Shown here: positions 36,101-49,995 of the stretch, piece after piece
Layout: each line of letters opens with the position of its first letter
Position numbering within the stretch: position 1 is the first letter of the stretch
Assembly (NCBI RefSeq): GCF_030463565.1
Contig: NC_134659.1
Coordinates: 6,518,511-6,582,510, forward strand
Origin: Pelecanus crispus
Taxonomy: Eukaryota; Chordata; Aves; Pelecaniformes; Pelecanidae
Length of the DNA: 64,000 nt
Direction: 5' to 3'
Program-made: the position numbers and the translations under genes
The notes under the pieces: generated by a model
Database searches by the model: none
Told to the model about the DNA's origin: nothing
Seen by the model: only the letters and a program-made list of their open reading frames with translations

Positions 36101-39100
36101 CAAGCCAGGGCTTAGAGCTGGCCCCATCGCAATCAAAGAGGCTGCGTGCACAACATCGGCACCACGTCCCGCTCAGGTGTGCTCTGGTGTGCTTGGTGTT
36201 GGTGACGCAGCTCTCCCCCCCAGGCGCCAATCCGTATGGCACGCGCTTGCACATACTTTCCACTGCCCTGCGACGTAGGGCTGTAAAGATGCTGAGCAGT
36301 CACTCCTCCCTGGGTGATTTTCCACAGCCCAGCAAACAAGGGGACCTTGCAACTGTTGTTGGCTCCTCTTCACCTCTTCGGTGGGGGAGACTCCCTGCTG
36401 CGTGGCCACCTTGCCAGTCCCCGGCCAGGCTCAGAGCAGTGACAAGTGCAGAACTGCTGACCCCATCATGGGAGCCGCTGATTATCTGCACAGCCTGGGT
36501 CAGGCAGTAGGGAGTGCAGGGCTTTCCAGGCCTACTAGGAACTGTCATTACCATAAAAATATCCCGTCTTTCCTAATGTACTTGAGCCAAAGCTCATTAC
36601 AAGCAGCTGAAGGATGCTGGCCCAGCAGCTTTAGAAGCAGCTGGAGATGCTGGAACTAGAGATGCTGTTTTAGACCCATAAGGTGTTACACAGCCAGATA
36701 AATGGCTGTCACGGGGGCACTGCAGGGGTTATCAAGCAGTGCCAGGGGATGTGACCTCTCCGGGAAGCCATGGTCTTTGCCTGCTGAAAGCCCATGAGGG
36801 AATCAGGAGCATGTGACAGACGAACACACGAGGAACATGGGGACAAGGACACATGGGTCGTCATGGCCTGGCGGGTGCAGCAGTGTTAGCTTTGCTGTTC
36901 CTTGACCTGGAATTCCCCTGCCTTTGTTCTGCAAGCGTGACTTTGGAACAGAGACCTCTGGAGCCTCTCCTTTGGATTTTCCTTCCAAGTTTTGGACCAG
37001 CCTGGTCCCCTGGCCAAGCTGAACTTGCTAATGTGTCCCTGGGGGGAGGAAAAGGAGAGATACACCTCTAGCACCCAGTGCACTGGGGCAAGTAGGGGAG
37101 AACTGAATGGGTGGAGAGCTGCAAACAGCAAGTGGAGGAAGCATGCAGAGAACTGGGCAAAGTGAGGAAGATGAACCACATTGCTCTGCTCATCCTGTGA
37201 CGAATGTGTGAGGCTCAGCTGGCAAGGTGACAGGAGGAGACGACTGGTCAGATTCAGCCAAGGAACTTTCATTTCCCAGGCTGAGCTCTGAGCTGTGCAC
37301 ATGATGGAAAGTAGAATGACTCGTTTCTCCTCCCACCTGAGCTCCAGGGGCTTCTTGCATTCAGAAGAGGCAAACGTCAAATTGGCACGAGATTTTGACT
37401 TCTCAGCCCGGGCTGAGACAGAAACTGGGAAGATGCATGATGCATGCTTAGAGAGCCAGAAAGAGAAAGAAAAGGGAGGACAAGGAGAGAAAAATAAAAG
37501 CTAGATCAAGGGCTGAATTTTCAAAGGCACTCAGCAGCCAGCAAAACTTTTTGTTCTCAAGGCAGTGGTGGAAGAAGCAGTGTCTGAATTATTCTCAGCA
37601 AAAGCTGAGCTCTTTTAGAAACCTGCCCCCTCTCCTTCCATGCCTACGATGAAGATTTCAGAGATGAGATCTGTCTGATTTAAAGGTATAATCCTGTGGT
37701 CATGGATGTAGTGCACAGTTCTGGGTGTCCAAACAGAAGCTGCAAGAGACTCACTGCCCCCCTTAAAGCAGCCATTGGGGAACACAGGCCAGGCCCTGCA
37801 TGCTCTGAGGTGACTTAGCCGTCTTGTGGAGGACCTGGCCTCTCAGTTATGGGCTGCACCGTATGAGCACCACTTTCTTGCCCCGTTTGGCAGCTGACAG
37901 ACCTTGTAGTGCAAAATGTGGGTGTAAAGACATGGAAACTGGCAGAGCCAGCCTTTCAATAATGGTCTGAAAACTTGGGAGAGTCAAACGCACAGCACAG
38001 CAGCTAATTCCTGGGAAACAGTGACTGATGAGTTCGGCTCCTGTCTTGACCTCATCAAGGCTAGGGAGTACAGTCAGTTTGCAGCTGCCTCCGAGTTACC
38101 AAAAGACCCCAGGTCAGCTAGGATCTTGCCTTTTCCTTGCCAGAAAAGAACAAGCTCTTAATAGCTACAGAGGAGGAAAGAACAGGAGGCCCTGGAGAGA
38201 TGTAAGCAAGTTGGAGGTGATGGGAGATGACAGTTGAACCTCACTGCTACTTAAATCTCTTGTATGCCCCGTAATTCAAGGGCCTTAGCCAAGGGAACTG
38301 GAGTTACCCCTGGTCCTGTGAGTCCCTCTAAGGAAACAGCTACTGAAAGAGGACTCTCCTCCCTGCCTGATGTTGGGAGCAGCCTCTTGGGAGATACTGG
38401 GGTTGCACCCTGAGGCATGAGAGAAGAGAAAGCAAGACCCCCCTTCAGTACTGGCTTGGGAAGGATGTTTCCTCCGCAGTGGCCGTGCCCACCAAATACA
38501 CAAGCAATAAGGAGACCCTGGGAGTCTCCCGCAGCCCCTGCCAGCACCGCCCCGCTGAGGCCTGAGGTGCCCCCCGTGAAATCCGTTGGCTCGCCTGGAG
38601 CTGCTGAAGGGCATCAATGCATCGCTTGCTATTTTGGATGGAGCCCCTTTCCTGTGGTCACGCTCCAGGGCAGAAGAGCTGTATGCACATTTGCAGTTAC
38701 CACTTGGCTGCCTGGTTCAAGATGCAGATGTTTGGTCACTCAGGGGACTCGGTCAGTCCCCTCCCATGCACGCAGCGTTAGCAGGAGCTCCCTCGTACCC
38801 AGGCAAAGGATCAGGCGATGTATTACTGCATAAAGCACAGCTGAATACGGAAGGGCTTAATTTTTGAACAAAAGCTGTGACCAGCTTCAGTGGAGCCAGG
38901 AGCAGATTCTACTTGGGGAAAAAAAACCAAACCCTTTCTGCTGGCAACTGTAGTGAAAGGAATGAGATCTGGGTCTTCTTAGCAAACTGCTGGGCCTGGG
39001 AGTGCTTGAAAGGTTTCCTAGAGACAACAGTGCAGTGCATGGAAATGTTTTCCATTTGCAACAGCACTCCTACCTCGTTCTTCTCAGTGCACCAACCTAA

Positions 39101-39559
39101 GCATGACCTTTTGGGGTTTGACAGCTAACAACCAGTCCTGGCTCTGCCACTTCCTTTTGAGCCTACAATGCCAACTTCTTGTGATTCCTAAGGAAGATTA
39201 CAAGCCAGAAAGAGCTTGGATATTCTCTGGATATCAAGACTATCTTGTGTTCTAAAATGCATGAGAGGAGATGCTAAACCACATGCTTCAGAGTCAACAC
39301 CAATAACGGTTCTTGCAAATTATCCCTAGTCTACTTGTGCAGGGTGGTTCTGCCTTCCTCTGAGTCAGCTAATACTGGCCTTTCGGATAGAGAGGAGACT
39401 GTTAAATGAGCCTTAGGTTTCATCAGCACAGCAATTTCTATTTTCTAGTATCTTAACAAGTTTCCCAGAGAGAACGAGGAGCATTATTCCCTTCACCCAG
39501 ATAATATGATGTACAATAAAAAAATGTAATAAATGTTCACAGTGAAAAGAAAAAGTAGA

Positions 39560-39700
39560 TATGGGAAAGCCAGGGAGTGTCAGGGCTTGGGGATTAATTT
39601 CCTAGCTCTTTTCTGCCTTGCTCGGTAGTCTGGGCAGACCACTTAGCTACTACATGCCTCAGTTTCCCTCCAGCCAAATGAGATAGTGGAGATACATAAG
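39560..39700 (+). mobile_element. MIR/CORE-SINE-like remnant
   Basis: TCTGGGCAGACCACTTAGCT, then ATGCCTCAGTTTCCCTCC and AAATGAGATAGTGGAGATA match the core of MIR-type SINEs in plus orientation. Confidence 0.5.
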
Positions 39701-41772
39701 TCTCCATTGAATTCAGTGGAACTGCTGCCAGATACTCCAGAGTACACATGTGCAGGTGGAACTGCAGCAAATGCATTTATTCTGCACTCAGCTGGCAATA
39801 AGCCTACTCCATTCATATTTAGGTGATTCATCATTAATGATGTTTGTTTATTAATGGTGTTAAAGGCCTTTAAGATGGTAGAAAATTCCCAGGTGAAAGA
39901 TGCTCCAAGATTATGTCTTTAACTTTATAAACAGGTAAGCAAAGGATTTCATTCTCCCTGAAAATGACATCGTGCAATGGAATGATTGGATCAGACCCTC
40001 AGAAAGGGACCTAGTAATTAACTTGGTGTAAATTAATCAACTTCAGTCAGGATTTAGAGACTTTAATAGCCGAGTGCTAGCTTTTATAGTGACAACTCCC
40101 AGAATGTACTTTGAAGTGGCCTGCCTGCTTGAAGCGGTACAAGTTCCAGGACTCAGAAACCAACAGCTATTATTTGCCTTAGGGGTATAAAAGCACCCCC
40201 CACCCCGAGATCTGGGCCTTTTGGGCCCCAATACACACAGGGAGAGACTGAGGAGGTGCCAGCCTCGCTAGATAAGGCGGACAAAGGAGCTGCATGAGAA
40301 AGCGACTGTGTAGGGAGGGCAAGGACAATCCGGGATCTGGTTTCCTGGGTGAAGCTGCTGAAGTCCAGGCTGCTGCCAAAGGGGCTGTCCCGCTCTCCCC
40401 CCTGCCTGATGCCAGTCCTCTTCCCTTCCTTGCACGGAGGCTGGTCTTTTTGCTGGCTGCCCTGTTCTGACTGGGTTAACTTCTGCCAGATCAGGGACAA
40501 GACCTGGCTGGCTGCAAAGCTGCGTTACCGAATGGGCAAGCGCGGACAGGAAAGCCGTGCCCGGGAGAGATTTAGGTCAGCTTTGTCTCAGAATCAGGTG
40601 GGCTTCTCCATTTGCTCCATCCAGATAAAAGCTTTACTATTTTCACCGTGCAAAGGATATTGTGGTGGCAAAACCATTTAACTATATTTAAATTAGTATA
40701 TATGTAAAATAAACCATGTTAATGTAAAGTATGACCATATTTGTATAAAAGCATCTACTGCTCTAACTATGCTGGCAAATAAACCTCCCACAGCTCAGGA
40801 ACAATTTACATTGGTGAAGCACGGACTAGACCTACATCTTCTGAGCCCCAGTGGTTACCAGGGCAGGCAGCCATTCTGGGGAGCAGACAGATACGCTGCA
40901 GAAGTGATAGCCGTAATAAAGAAAATGCTCATTACTACATGAATCACAGAAACCAAAACTACTGCAATTAATTAAAAAAGGAAATCAGAGCTGGGTCACT
41001 AGAGCCTAAACATAGAAGAGGGGGGGAAAAAAACAATCTGGGGAAAAAATAATAACAATATTCTCAAGGCCCAAGAGAGATAACTATCACAGGCTACACC
41101 CCAGCTGACCCCAAGTCACCCTGGTACATGGCTACTGAAAGTGCAACTCGTCAGCTGGCAGGGTGGGGCTGCCAGCATCTGTACCGGGGATCCATCCCTC
41201 CGCCCGCCACAGCGGCAGCTGGAAACGGCTCGAGAGGAAGAGAAGCCTCAGCAAAACAAGAAACTTTAGAGGATGTTTTTCTCCAGAGAGGCTGGGAAAG
41301 TGTTTGATTTTTCTACCTGAAAATAAATATATACATGTGTTATATTCTGCCCAGTTAACCTCTCTTCTTGTTTACCTCAAGGTCATGCTGTACTGCCTGT
41401 CCTTTGTGGAGTGGAAGAAGCAGGATTTGGCTGTGATACCATAAAGGGGAATTTTTACTGAGGCTGCTGGACATAAACACACCCTGTGGTCCTCTCTGTC
41501 TGTTCAGGCCCCATTGCTGCAGCCCAGGCTTACCGCAATGGGTCTCCCTGCGCTGCGGCACGGACTGGAGCTGGGCAGCAAACATTTTTCCCATCCCACA
41601 AAAATCTTCCTGTTCTGCATCAGGATGAACCCAAGACCTTTCAGCGCTTCTAGCCTTGTTTTCTAAAGAAACAAGCCATATGCAATCCTGCTGCGTGTGT
41701 CTGTCCTCCCTTTCCCATAAAGTCTTAATTCTTTGGCTAATTTCAACCAAGTTGGAATTGGTCAGTCAATCA

Positions 41773-41789
41773 AGTCAGTCGGACTGACT
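41773..41789. repeat. Short inverted repeat (8-bp arms, 1-nt centre)
   Basis: AGTCAGTC, a central G, then GACTGACT. The surrounding sequence repeats GTCAGTC-type words from 41760. It could be a dimeric transcription factor site or chance. Confidence 0.5.
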
Positions 41790-43739
41790 CGATCAGGTAA
41801 AGGTACCAATGGTGTTACATTCCCACAAGTCTCATACAAGCAGGCAGCTCAGGAAGAAAGAGACCCAAATCATGCTTCCACTGAGAAATAGATGCAGTCC
41901 TTCGCAAACACCCAGTAACACACACAGGAGCTTCAGTTTTGTTGGAAGGCAGCTGTGCCTGGTCTTGCTGCTCATGGCAATAGCGTCTGGAAAGCTCAGT
42001 GGCATGACCCGGGACGGGGGAGGACAAAGCTCAAGTCCAAGACTTGCTTCCTCCTGGCCACGATTCTCTGTGCCCAAAGGGGTGGCTATGGCCAGGGCAG
42101 CGGGGTCACCCTTTCTCTTGTCCTAATATACTTCCAAATGCATAAAGAAAAATCAGCATTTTCTTCCAAATGTTTGCACTGGGGAGTTTCAGCGAGCACC
42201 AGTACAGGTACGCGAGCAGAGGGGTGTACGTAGCTGGCGGAGCGAGGCTGGGTTTTGCACAGAGCCAGGCATCAGTCGGTGGCGGCTCTTCTCCAGCATC
42301 CACCACGTTACACTCTTCCTCAGCAAGAAGCTTGCAAAGGCTACAAACACTCCCTTGAAGCTTTCACAAAGCCCCTCCTGCTCCCCAGACCAGGCACTGC
42401 CCCACATCACACACATCCCTCCAGCCTGGCTTTTCACCACGCTTTGCGGAGGAGGCTTCCCTTATTTTTTTCTCTCTTCGCTGCCACCTCGCAGGTCTTT
42501 ACCAGATCTTTGCAGATGGTGTCTCAATGCCTCAGTGCCTAATCGTGCATCCCAGCTTTTGCCTTATCTGGCACCCTGTGACACGCATCCACGCCAGAAA
42601 GGTCAGAGATAAGCAAAAGGTCCTTTTGTGCTCCTGTCTCCCTGCCTGGGTTTCTTAGAATCTAGCTGCCCTCAAAAAGAGAAAGATGACAAACAACTGC
42701 ACGGGCACAGTGACGGATAGTGCGTCAGTAAGCTCCTGGCACTGTCTTTTAATGCCCAGACGAGAGGGAGAGGTTGCCCTAATGTATTGGCAGGCTCATA
42801 TCCCTACCCACAGAACAGACCAAGGGCAGCAAGGTGGGAGAAAGAGCCGATGGTGCTTTTGGAGGTAGCTGTGCAATCAAAATTGCAGCCAAACAGGCGA
42901 TCAGCTTGCATAGGAAGATATGTACAGACACAAGAGAATCCACTCGTGGCCTGTAAGAGGTAGAGATGCATTGCACTGAGTGCACTTCCACTGCTGCAAA
43001 CTGTAGGCTGGTGGGAAAGTCTATGAACAAAAGGAACATTTAAAGAGGGCGAGATTCATGCAGGCGCTGAGAGCTAGCACAAAGCCTCAGATTTACCCCC
43101 ACACCCCAAGCTGAGGCTGGCAATGGGTAAATGGGATGGGACACTGAGTTGGGTCTAGGCTAAGGCACAGGGAAAAATCCATTGCTGATTATCAGCTTTG
43201 CAGTTATCAGGGAGACAGCACTGGAGGGGTCTGTGAACTGATTGCTAACTGAGTGAAAATAACCTCTTGCTTTTGATCAGTGATATGTTAAAAGGTACTT
43301 TGATGATGGTGGATGGAGAAGTAAGATCATACGTACTGAATCACACCTTCCTAGGCCTGTATATTTAAAAGCATGCTTAACTTTATTTTCATCACAGCTG
43401 CTGCAAGTTTTGCTCCCAACTTAGGCCAATAATGACAGCTTTGGAAAATCCCATCACTGCAGTTTAACAATGATGAATTTGTTAATACCTGCAAAGTGCT
43501 TTGATGATGGAGATTTCTCAAGCAGGCAGTGCAAATACTGCTGCTGCTTCTGGATGAAGAAAACACATGGGATACATATTTAGGTTATAACTGGAACAAA
43601 ACATGGAAGTCCCTGCCAGTTGCACTGCCTGACCCCTTCCCCTCTCACTAAGAGCGGAGGTCAGGAGCACAAACATCTAAGAACAGCTCTATCAGTTTGT
43701 GTTCATCCCTGTAGGGCTGAGGTTCTGCATTACCTTCAG

Positions 43740-43805
43740 CAAATGGATCCCATGCACCATGCCTCAGTTTCCCCTTACGTAGTACTTTGAAACTGATGGA
43801 AGGAG
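43740..43805 (+). mobile_element. Possible MIR-like fragment
   Basis: ATGCCTCAGTTTCCCCTTAC followed by GTACTTTGAAACTGATGGAA resembles the middle of a MIR-type SINE. Short and decayed. Confidence 0.3.
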
Positions 43806-46220
43806 ACATTCACAGAACTCAGCATTTTTTATAATTCTTGCATTTTGTGTCTTTTTTTAAAAAAAATCTTGACTGGGCATATAAATACCAGCTGCCCAAG
43901 GCTATAGTGCAGAAAGTCAAAGGCGTATGTCTTTGATTTATGAGGCCTGCATTCAGTTCAGTTTGCCTCCCCCTGTAGTTCCCATGGGAAAAGTTGCTCT
44001 TCGCTTCCTATCCAAAAATCTCTTGTATGGTATGGCTGGGAGCTGTTAGACAACCACCTCTTTCTGCCCTTCTACAATTTTCTCAGAAGAGTGAGCTGGA
44101 CATGCTGCTTCTCCCTTCTGCCATGTGGAATTTGTTGAAGAAACAAAGGTACCAGGTTAACAGGAAATGCAGGCACTATGGTTTTGCTTAGTAAGGTGGC
44201 GACCAGGTTAAAAATCTTGGTTATCCAACCTAATACACAATGCAGAGGAGGAAATCAGCATGTGTAAACACTGGTGGAAAACAACCTACCTGCACAGAGC
44301 ACCCCACCCACTGTATACAAGTGCTATACCACAACCTACCAAACCACCAAAATACCCAGTCCCCTTCTGCTCCCAGGAGAAAGGCTGGTGCCAAAGCCAA
44401 AGGCTGGGATAGGACTCAAGAGAGCTCATTCAAGCCCAAAAGCGTATGTGACAAGTCTCTGCCCCCAATCTTTTTGCTTTAAAATGGACACAATACCTGT
44501 TGCTTTGACTCCCTACACTCCCCCAGTAAATCCATTCTGCCTTATTGTCTGTATGCACAGTGCTTTGGAGAGCCATGCTACTGGGGCCTGGGGCTATTAC
44601 AGCAAGTGATTTTCAACAACCTCCAGTACTAATATTTGCACTTTTTTTGTCTCCACAGGGAAAAGCCTTTTTTTTTTTTTGTAGAGACTCCTCAGTCTCC
44701 TGCCAGGGCAGCTCCCTTCTCCTACAGCCATGCTCTCCTCTGTATCACTGTCCCCTGCTACTGGGTTGTGATGCCAAGTGTCTGCACGAATTGTTTCAGG
44801 ACAGAGATTATGATCTATCTGAAAGAGGGAAGACACATTCATCTAAGTGTCAGCTATTACTGTGAACACATCAGAGACATCAGAAATACTAACTACGTGC
44901 CCTGGAAATGTCTAGTTGGGTCAGTAGATATACTCAGCTCTGTATACCAATTTGATGTCCGTGGAAGCTGTAGACCTTTCATTTTCAGGCATACACTGCT
45001 TGAGATTACTGTTGATCCTATTAGCTAATGAACTGTAAACCAGGAACCACATATCTGTACTTCTGAGCCTGACAGGGCTCTCCTAGATGGGTTTAGGAGA
45101 TGCTGTAAAGAGAGACCAGGCTCCTATCTTTTGCAGTTACAACCATCAAAATCCTGGATGATTCCTTCCCTGATGCAAGCAAGAGCATGCTCAGCCCCTG
45201 CACACCCAAGAGCGGGAAGGTTAGCCCATGACTGAGGGTGGCAGGGCTGCAGGGTACCACTCCCGTGTGCCAGCAGCTGAGACAGAGAGACAGAAGGCTT
45301 AAAGACAGGGCTGATGTTTGCCATCAGTTATACCCTTGAGACCCTATTGATTTCAGTGGGCTCCCATGTGCAACATGAAGCAGCTCTCAGCCCATTCAGC
45401 CCCACAATATATGCAAACTTATTTTTACCACCATTACCTGACAAATATGTTAAAAGTATGCATAAGTGTTTATTTACTTCCTGCACAGTAAAAGTTAAGA
45501 AGGAGAAAATAGATGCTCAGCAACGATCTCTGCTCACCTGCAGAGATTGATGGTTGGATGCACAGCTGAAAACTACAGTGGTGCCCTGAAGACACTAGTT
45601 TCTACTCCCCATCTCTTGTCACTTCTTGCACCTGTAGATCTGGCTCAGCCAAGCCCTTGTAGGCACAGCGAGGTGTCTAAGGAAGAAGTGTCTGGTTGCA
45701 CACGTGGATGATGCTTTGAGCTAAGCCTGCAAACCACTGCTCTGGAACGGAGATAGCATTGAGAGTAGCAACTATGCTAGTGGTCCTCAGCCAAAGAGGT
45801 CTGCTGTATTTAGGCCCACTCTGCATCCTGTGTTTAACCCTTCAGCTTTGCAAGCTGACACTTTCAAAGAGCTTTAACAGTTGCATCGGAGCTGAAAAAC
45901 AACTGCAAGCGAGGCAGAAAAATGTGGCACAAGACCTTTGAAGAGAGACAGTAGCATGAACGCTACACAGCGTATCTCAGCAATAGTTTCCCTGTACACA
46001 CTGTCACAGCTATAAGCACATAAGATTTTTCCAGTTTGGGTGCTGTCACCGCTGCTCTCGTACTCCATTAGCTGTTTGCGTGTCAGCAGTACCGCGATGC
46101 CGGGCAGAGCCGAGACTTCCCTCTGCTGAACTCCGCGCTTGCTCTGACGGCGTTTGTGATTTGGGGCAAAACTGGGATTGCATCCTTCCCTGCATCGATC
46201 AAGCCATGCGACACAAGGCA

Positions 46221-46263
46221 AGTGACCTATATATCTGTACCCTACCAGGCTAGGGCTAGAGAG
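46221..46263 (+). repeat. 43-bp dispersed repeat, copy 1
   Basis: Begins AGTGACCTATATATCTGTAC and ends GCTAGGGCTAGAGAG. It matches 48084-48126 at 41 of 43 positions in the same orientation. Flanking bases on both sides do not match. I do not recognise the family. Confidence 0.85.
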
Positions 46264-46470
46264 GTGGCCTGAACAGCCACCACAGGCTCTCTCCTGGGCA
46301 AGATAACAGAAAAATGCTGAGATAGTTTCTGGGTAAAGATGAGAAGTGTCATCTCCCCAGCTGAAGAATTTGGGGAAATCTCTGCAAAATCTGAGACTTT
46401 CTGGGGTATTTCCAGAATACGGAGAGGCTGACCTGGGCTCCAATTGTCAATGCAATTAAATACATCAGAC

Positions 46471-46492
46471 AAAAAAAAAAAGGGGGGGGGGG
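46471..46492 (+). repeat. A11-G11 homopolymer junction
   Basis: Eleven A followed by eleven G, an unbroken 22-base purine tract. Confidence 0.8.
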
Positions 46493-48083
46493 CAGACCTC
46501 CCATATTTATTTATTTTCTGGCTCAGGCCAGAAATCTAAACAGGGCTGGTTTGAAAGGTACTTTCCATAAGCCTTGAGTCCATCTGTGCTTGCCTGGGCC
46601 CAGCTCCCCCATAAAACATATGCATATAGAAACCCAAGCTGTCCTGAACAGTGCAAGTCCCTGAATACTTGAGTTTAGGACAGACTGATTTCAAGTGAAA
46701 AGCCCTTGCAAGAGCAAGCCCCAGCCACACACGGAAAGGAACAACACGAATTGTGCAAATGACTCCTGGGTTAGAGCAAGCACATTTACATACATCTGCA
46801 TGAAGCAGGGGACCTGCTCCACTCTGCCTGCCTTGTGCCAGCAAAATGCCTCCCGGAAACAGCGCTGCATGGCTGCAAACAGAAATGCAGGATGGAGCCA
46901 TTTGCACAGGGGTATGTTGCTCCGCGCCTCTCCTGATGGCGATATAGGTGTGTTAGGCTACAAGCCCACAACAGAGCAGATTTGGCCTCATCCAATTTTG
47001 GAGTTCAGGCACCAGTGCAGGTCTCAGCACCTGGGCATTACAGGCAGAGGCACAAACAGTTATTTTGCCGCTTTGCACACACAAACTCCTAGTTTGACAC
47101 AGGCCACTAGCCATGGAGAGCTGAACCCTGCACACAGGCGAGACAAGACCAGCGGCGCTGCAGGGAGCAACCAGGAGCAGGTTGCACATGCGGTGTGGCT
47201 GGCTTGTGGTCTGATGCAGAGAATAAAATGAGACGCTTTATCTCGCTGAACTCCAAGGCTGTTCCCTACCCTTAACCTCCCATTTGCCCAAGCTCTGGTT
47301 CTTGCATTGCCAGTGTGCTGGTTACCCTGCATAAGTGCAAGGGTACAGGGCAGGACACAAGGCAGCACTCCTGCACCAGCCTTCCTGCACCGGCTCCGAC
47401 TTCTGCTCTCAAATAGGAAGTTGATAAAAACCTCACTTGGTTGCAGAAAGAAAAATCAGATTTCAAAACCACTGTCAAAAGGGCTCTGAAGTCTAGCAGG
47501 AGTCCTGGTATTAACCCTTTCCAGAAGGCAGGCCTCTTCCCAGCTGCACCTGGGGCCGAGGAGCGGCTGGGGCTGACACCAGATACCCTGGTCACGCCTT
47601 GCTCAACTCTTTGGGGGCTTTTTTTTTTTCCCCCCAAGCGGTTGCTTACATTCTCTTGTAACGTTGCTTTTTATCTTGGGACCTATCACATGTCAAATCT
47701 GCTTTCATCAATAACCAGATTGAGGGGTGGAGGGGAGGGAGGAAAGGGGAGTGGGGGTAAGAAAAACTGCTGTCTCAGTTAACATGCTCATCCACTGCAA
47801 AAAGATGAGCAGAGGGGGAAAAAGAAACCCAGTGCTAGGTTCGATGGCAAAACCCATCACCCTCTCAGCAAAACACTTGGATCCCGGTGGGAAGAACAGC
47901 TCTCGACGATTGCATGGCCTTTCCCAATTCTGGGTTCCAGTCCCAAAATCCTGATTCCAAATGACTCCTCCCAGAAGAGCCAAGTTTAACCTCTCTTTTG
48001 GGCCTTGCGTATTTTCCACCCAGCTGGGACATTTCTGCTTGCCAGCCTAACTAAGAATCACTTCTGCAGCTGGGAATAGATAC

Positions 48084-48126
48084 AGTGACCTATATATCTG
48101 TACCCCACCAGCCTAGGGCTAGAGAG
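48084..48126 (+). repeat. 43-bp dispersed repeat, copy 2
   Basis: Second copy of the sequence at 46221-46263, 1,863 bp downstream and in the same orientation, with two mismatches. Confidence 0.85.
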
Positions 48127-49960
48127 CACCTCAGAGTTCAGCAGGGGAACCCACTGATATATGCTCAAAAAAACAATTAACACAGGACGTCCCAGAGACC
48201 TGACACCTCCTGTTTGCTCAGAGGATCAATACTGCCATGGCTCTTTGTAGACCATACGAAAAACATTTGGCCTGGGAGCTTCAGTTTGGGAAGTCACAAT
48301 TTTAGCATCCTTCCCACCAGGTATGGAAAATGCCACTAGAAGAGGGCAGTTTTCAACTTCCCCCCCCCTCCCCACACTCTTTTGCTGCCCTGGACTAGAA
48401 AGATGGTGCTCACCCTGACACAGGGGGGTAGAGCAAAAAGGACTGCAGCAGCCAGAACAGGAGGACCACCGGATCAGCTGGCTGTTCTCCGCACACGAGC
48501 CGCTCCTGCCGCTTAAGCGGGCAATCTTTAATATACAGCTGGAGAGCAACCTGCTCTCAGGGGGAACAGATTTCCTGTTTTATGGGAGGCAGATGAGACA
48601 TTGGATTTGTCTCACCTCTCAACGCATGCATCACGCTGCTGCAAAAGCGCCTTTGGAAGCCTCCTGCTGTGCAATGAGTCTACACCGAGCCCTCCCTGCC
48701 AGCCCCGGCCCCTTTGCAATGTCCCCATCATGCTTCCACTCCACCCAGACGTAGGTTGCAGAAAACCTTTGCAACAGGTCCCAACCATCTGACTTTCCAC
48801 CCAGGCAGGATCTGGGCAACTCGCTTCCCCCTGTGCCCTCACTACCGGCTGTGGATTTCCTGGCCCTCCCGCATGCGCAGCCTGACCCAGAACGGGGCAC
48901 GCTGGCTGGGGGTAAGCAGGTGCTCGGTGTTTCTCACCTCTTTCCCCTCCTTTCTCTTTGCGTCCTATATCAGCCTGTGATTAAATCGAGCCTGTTTAAC
49001 CGCCACAGCCAGATGTGGGGACCCCCTTCATTTGTTAAAGAAAAAAAGAAAAAAAAGAGAAAAGAAACAAAATTGCATGCGGTGACAGTTGTCTGCACGT
49101 GAATCGTGGCCTGTAGCCCTCCGTATACCCTGAAGCCTTTGCTTGGGCCGTGGGAACTGAATTTATCAGACCTTCAGAGACAGAGTCTTAAATATTTACC
49201 CAAAAATAGACCTGCTGTCGGTGAGGCTGAGGAAATGCATGCTCTACCAGACTCCACATGCCCTCCCATACAATCCTCCCACTGAAGTCAGTGCGGATCT
49301 CAGTCCTCCTTGCCCAAGGAGCCTTCTCCAGCACAGACCCGCTCTTCCCCATCTCCATGGGCCAATATAAGTATTGCTGCACTGCCTCAGAGATCCCCTT
49401 CCCTCCAGCCAAACTAGACAGTTTCACAGCCACAGAAAGTTTGTTCTGTGTCTGCCCCTGGAGCAGCTTCCCTCACTCCCAGCCCAAGCAACTTCTCTGC
49501 CACACGAGCGCATCACCCTGAGCTCCAGCAAACGCCCTCTCCATTACACTTCAGTAGGTGTCTGTTGCCACCATCCCTGGGAAGATCAGTTCTTGGGGTG
49601 ACACCAGCATCCTCTTGTCCTGATGGAGGACCTCGCAGACAAACCCCAGTGACACACAGTCATGCTCTGAGGAAAACTTTGTCCAAGGAACATGGTCCAG
49701 GGTCAACAGTTTCTAGCCACAAACATTTTCTTCACTTTTTTTTGTCTCTTCAAAATTGCATTTCCTAGGACAGAGAATACTCTGGGATTTCCCAGCCCAC
49801 CATTGCTAGGTGGGACCCTCAAGGGGACCAAGGCTACAAGTCCCTAGGGTGTTGCACAACAGAGGGTCAGCAAGCAGAGCCAAACCAGAAACTCTGCCAG
49901 GGCAAGTTAACAGAGGTTACGGAGAAAATTTCAGACTTCGAGAGGAAGAGCCAGAGACAT

Positions 49961-49995
49961 GAGGGAGGAAGGGAGGGAGGAGGAAGGAAGGGAGA
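49961..49995 (+). repeat. GGAA/GGGA purine tract
   Basis: 35 bases without a pyrimidine, mostly GGGA and GGAA units. Could be a length-variable microsatellite. Confidence 0.75.

Noticed and set aside
40185-40195. TATAAA-like word near 40189
   Set aside because: No downstream exon or start was found; such words are frequent by chance.
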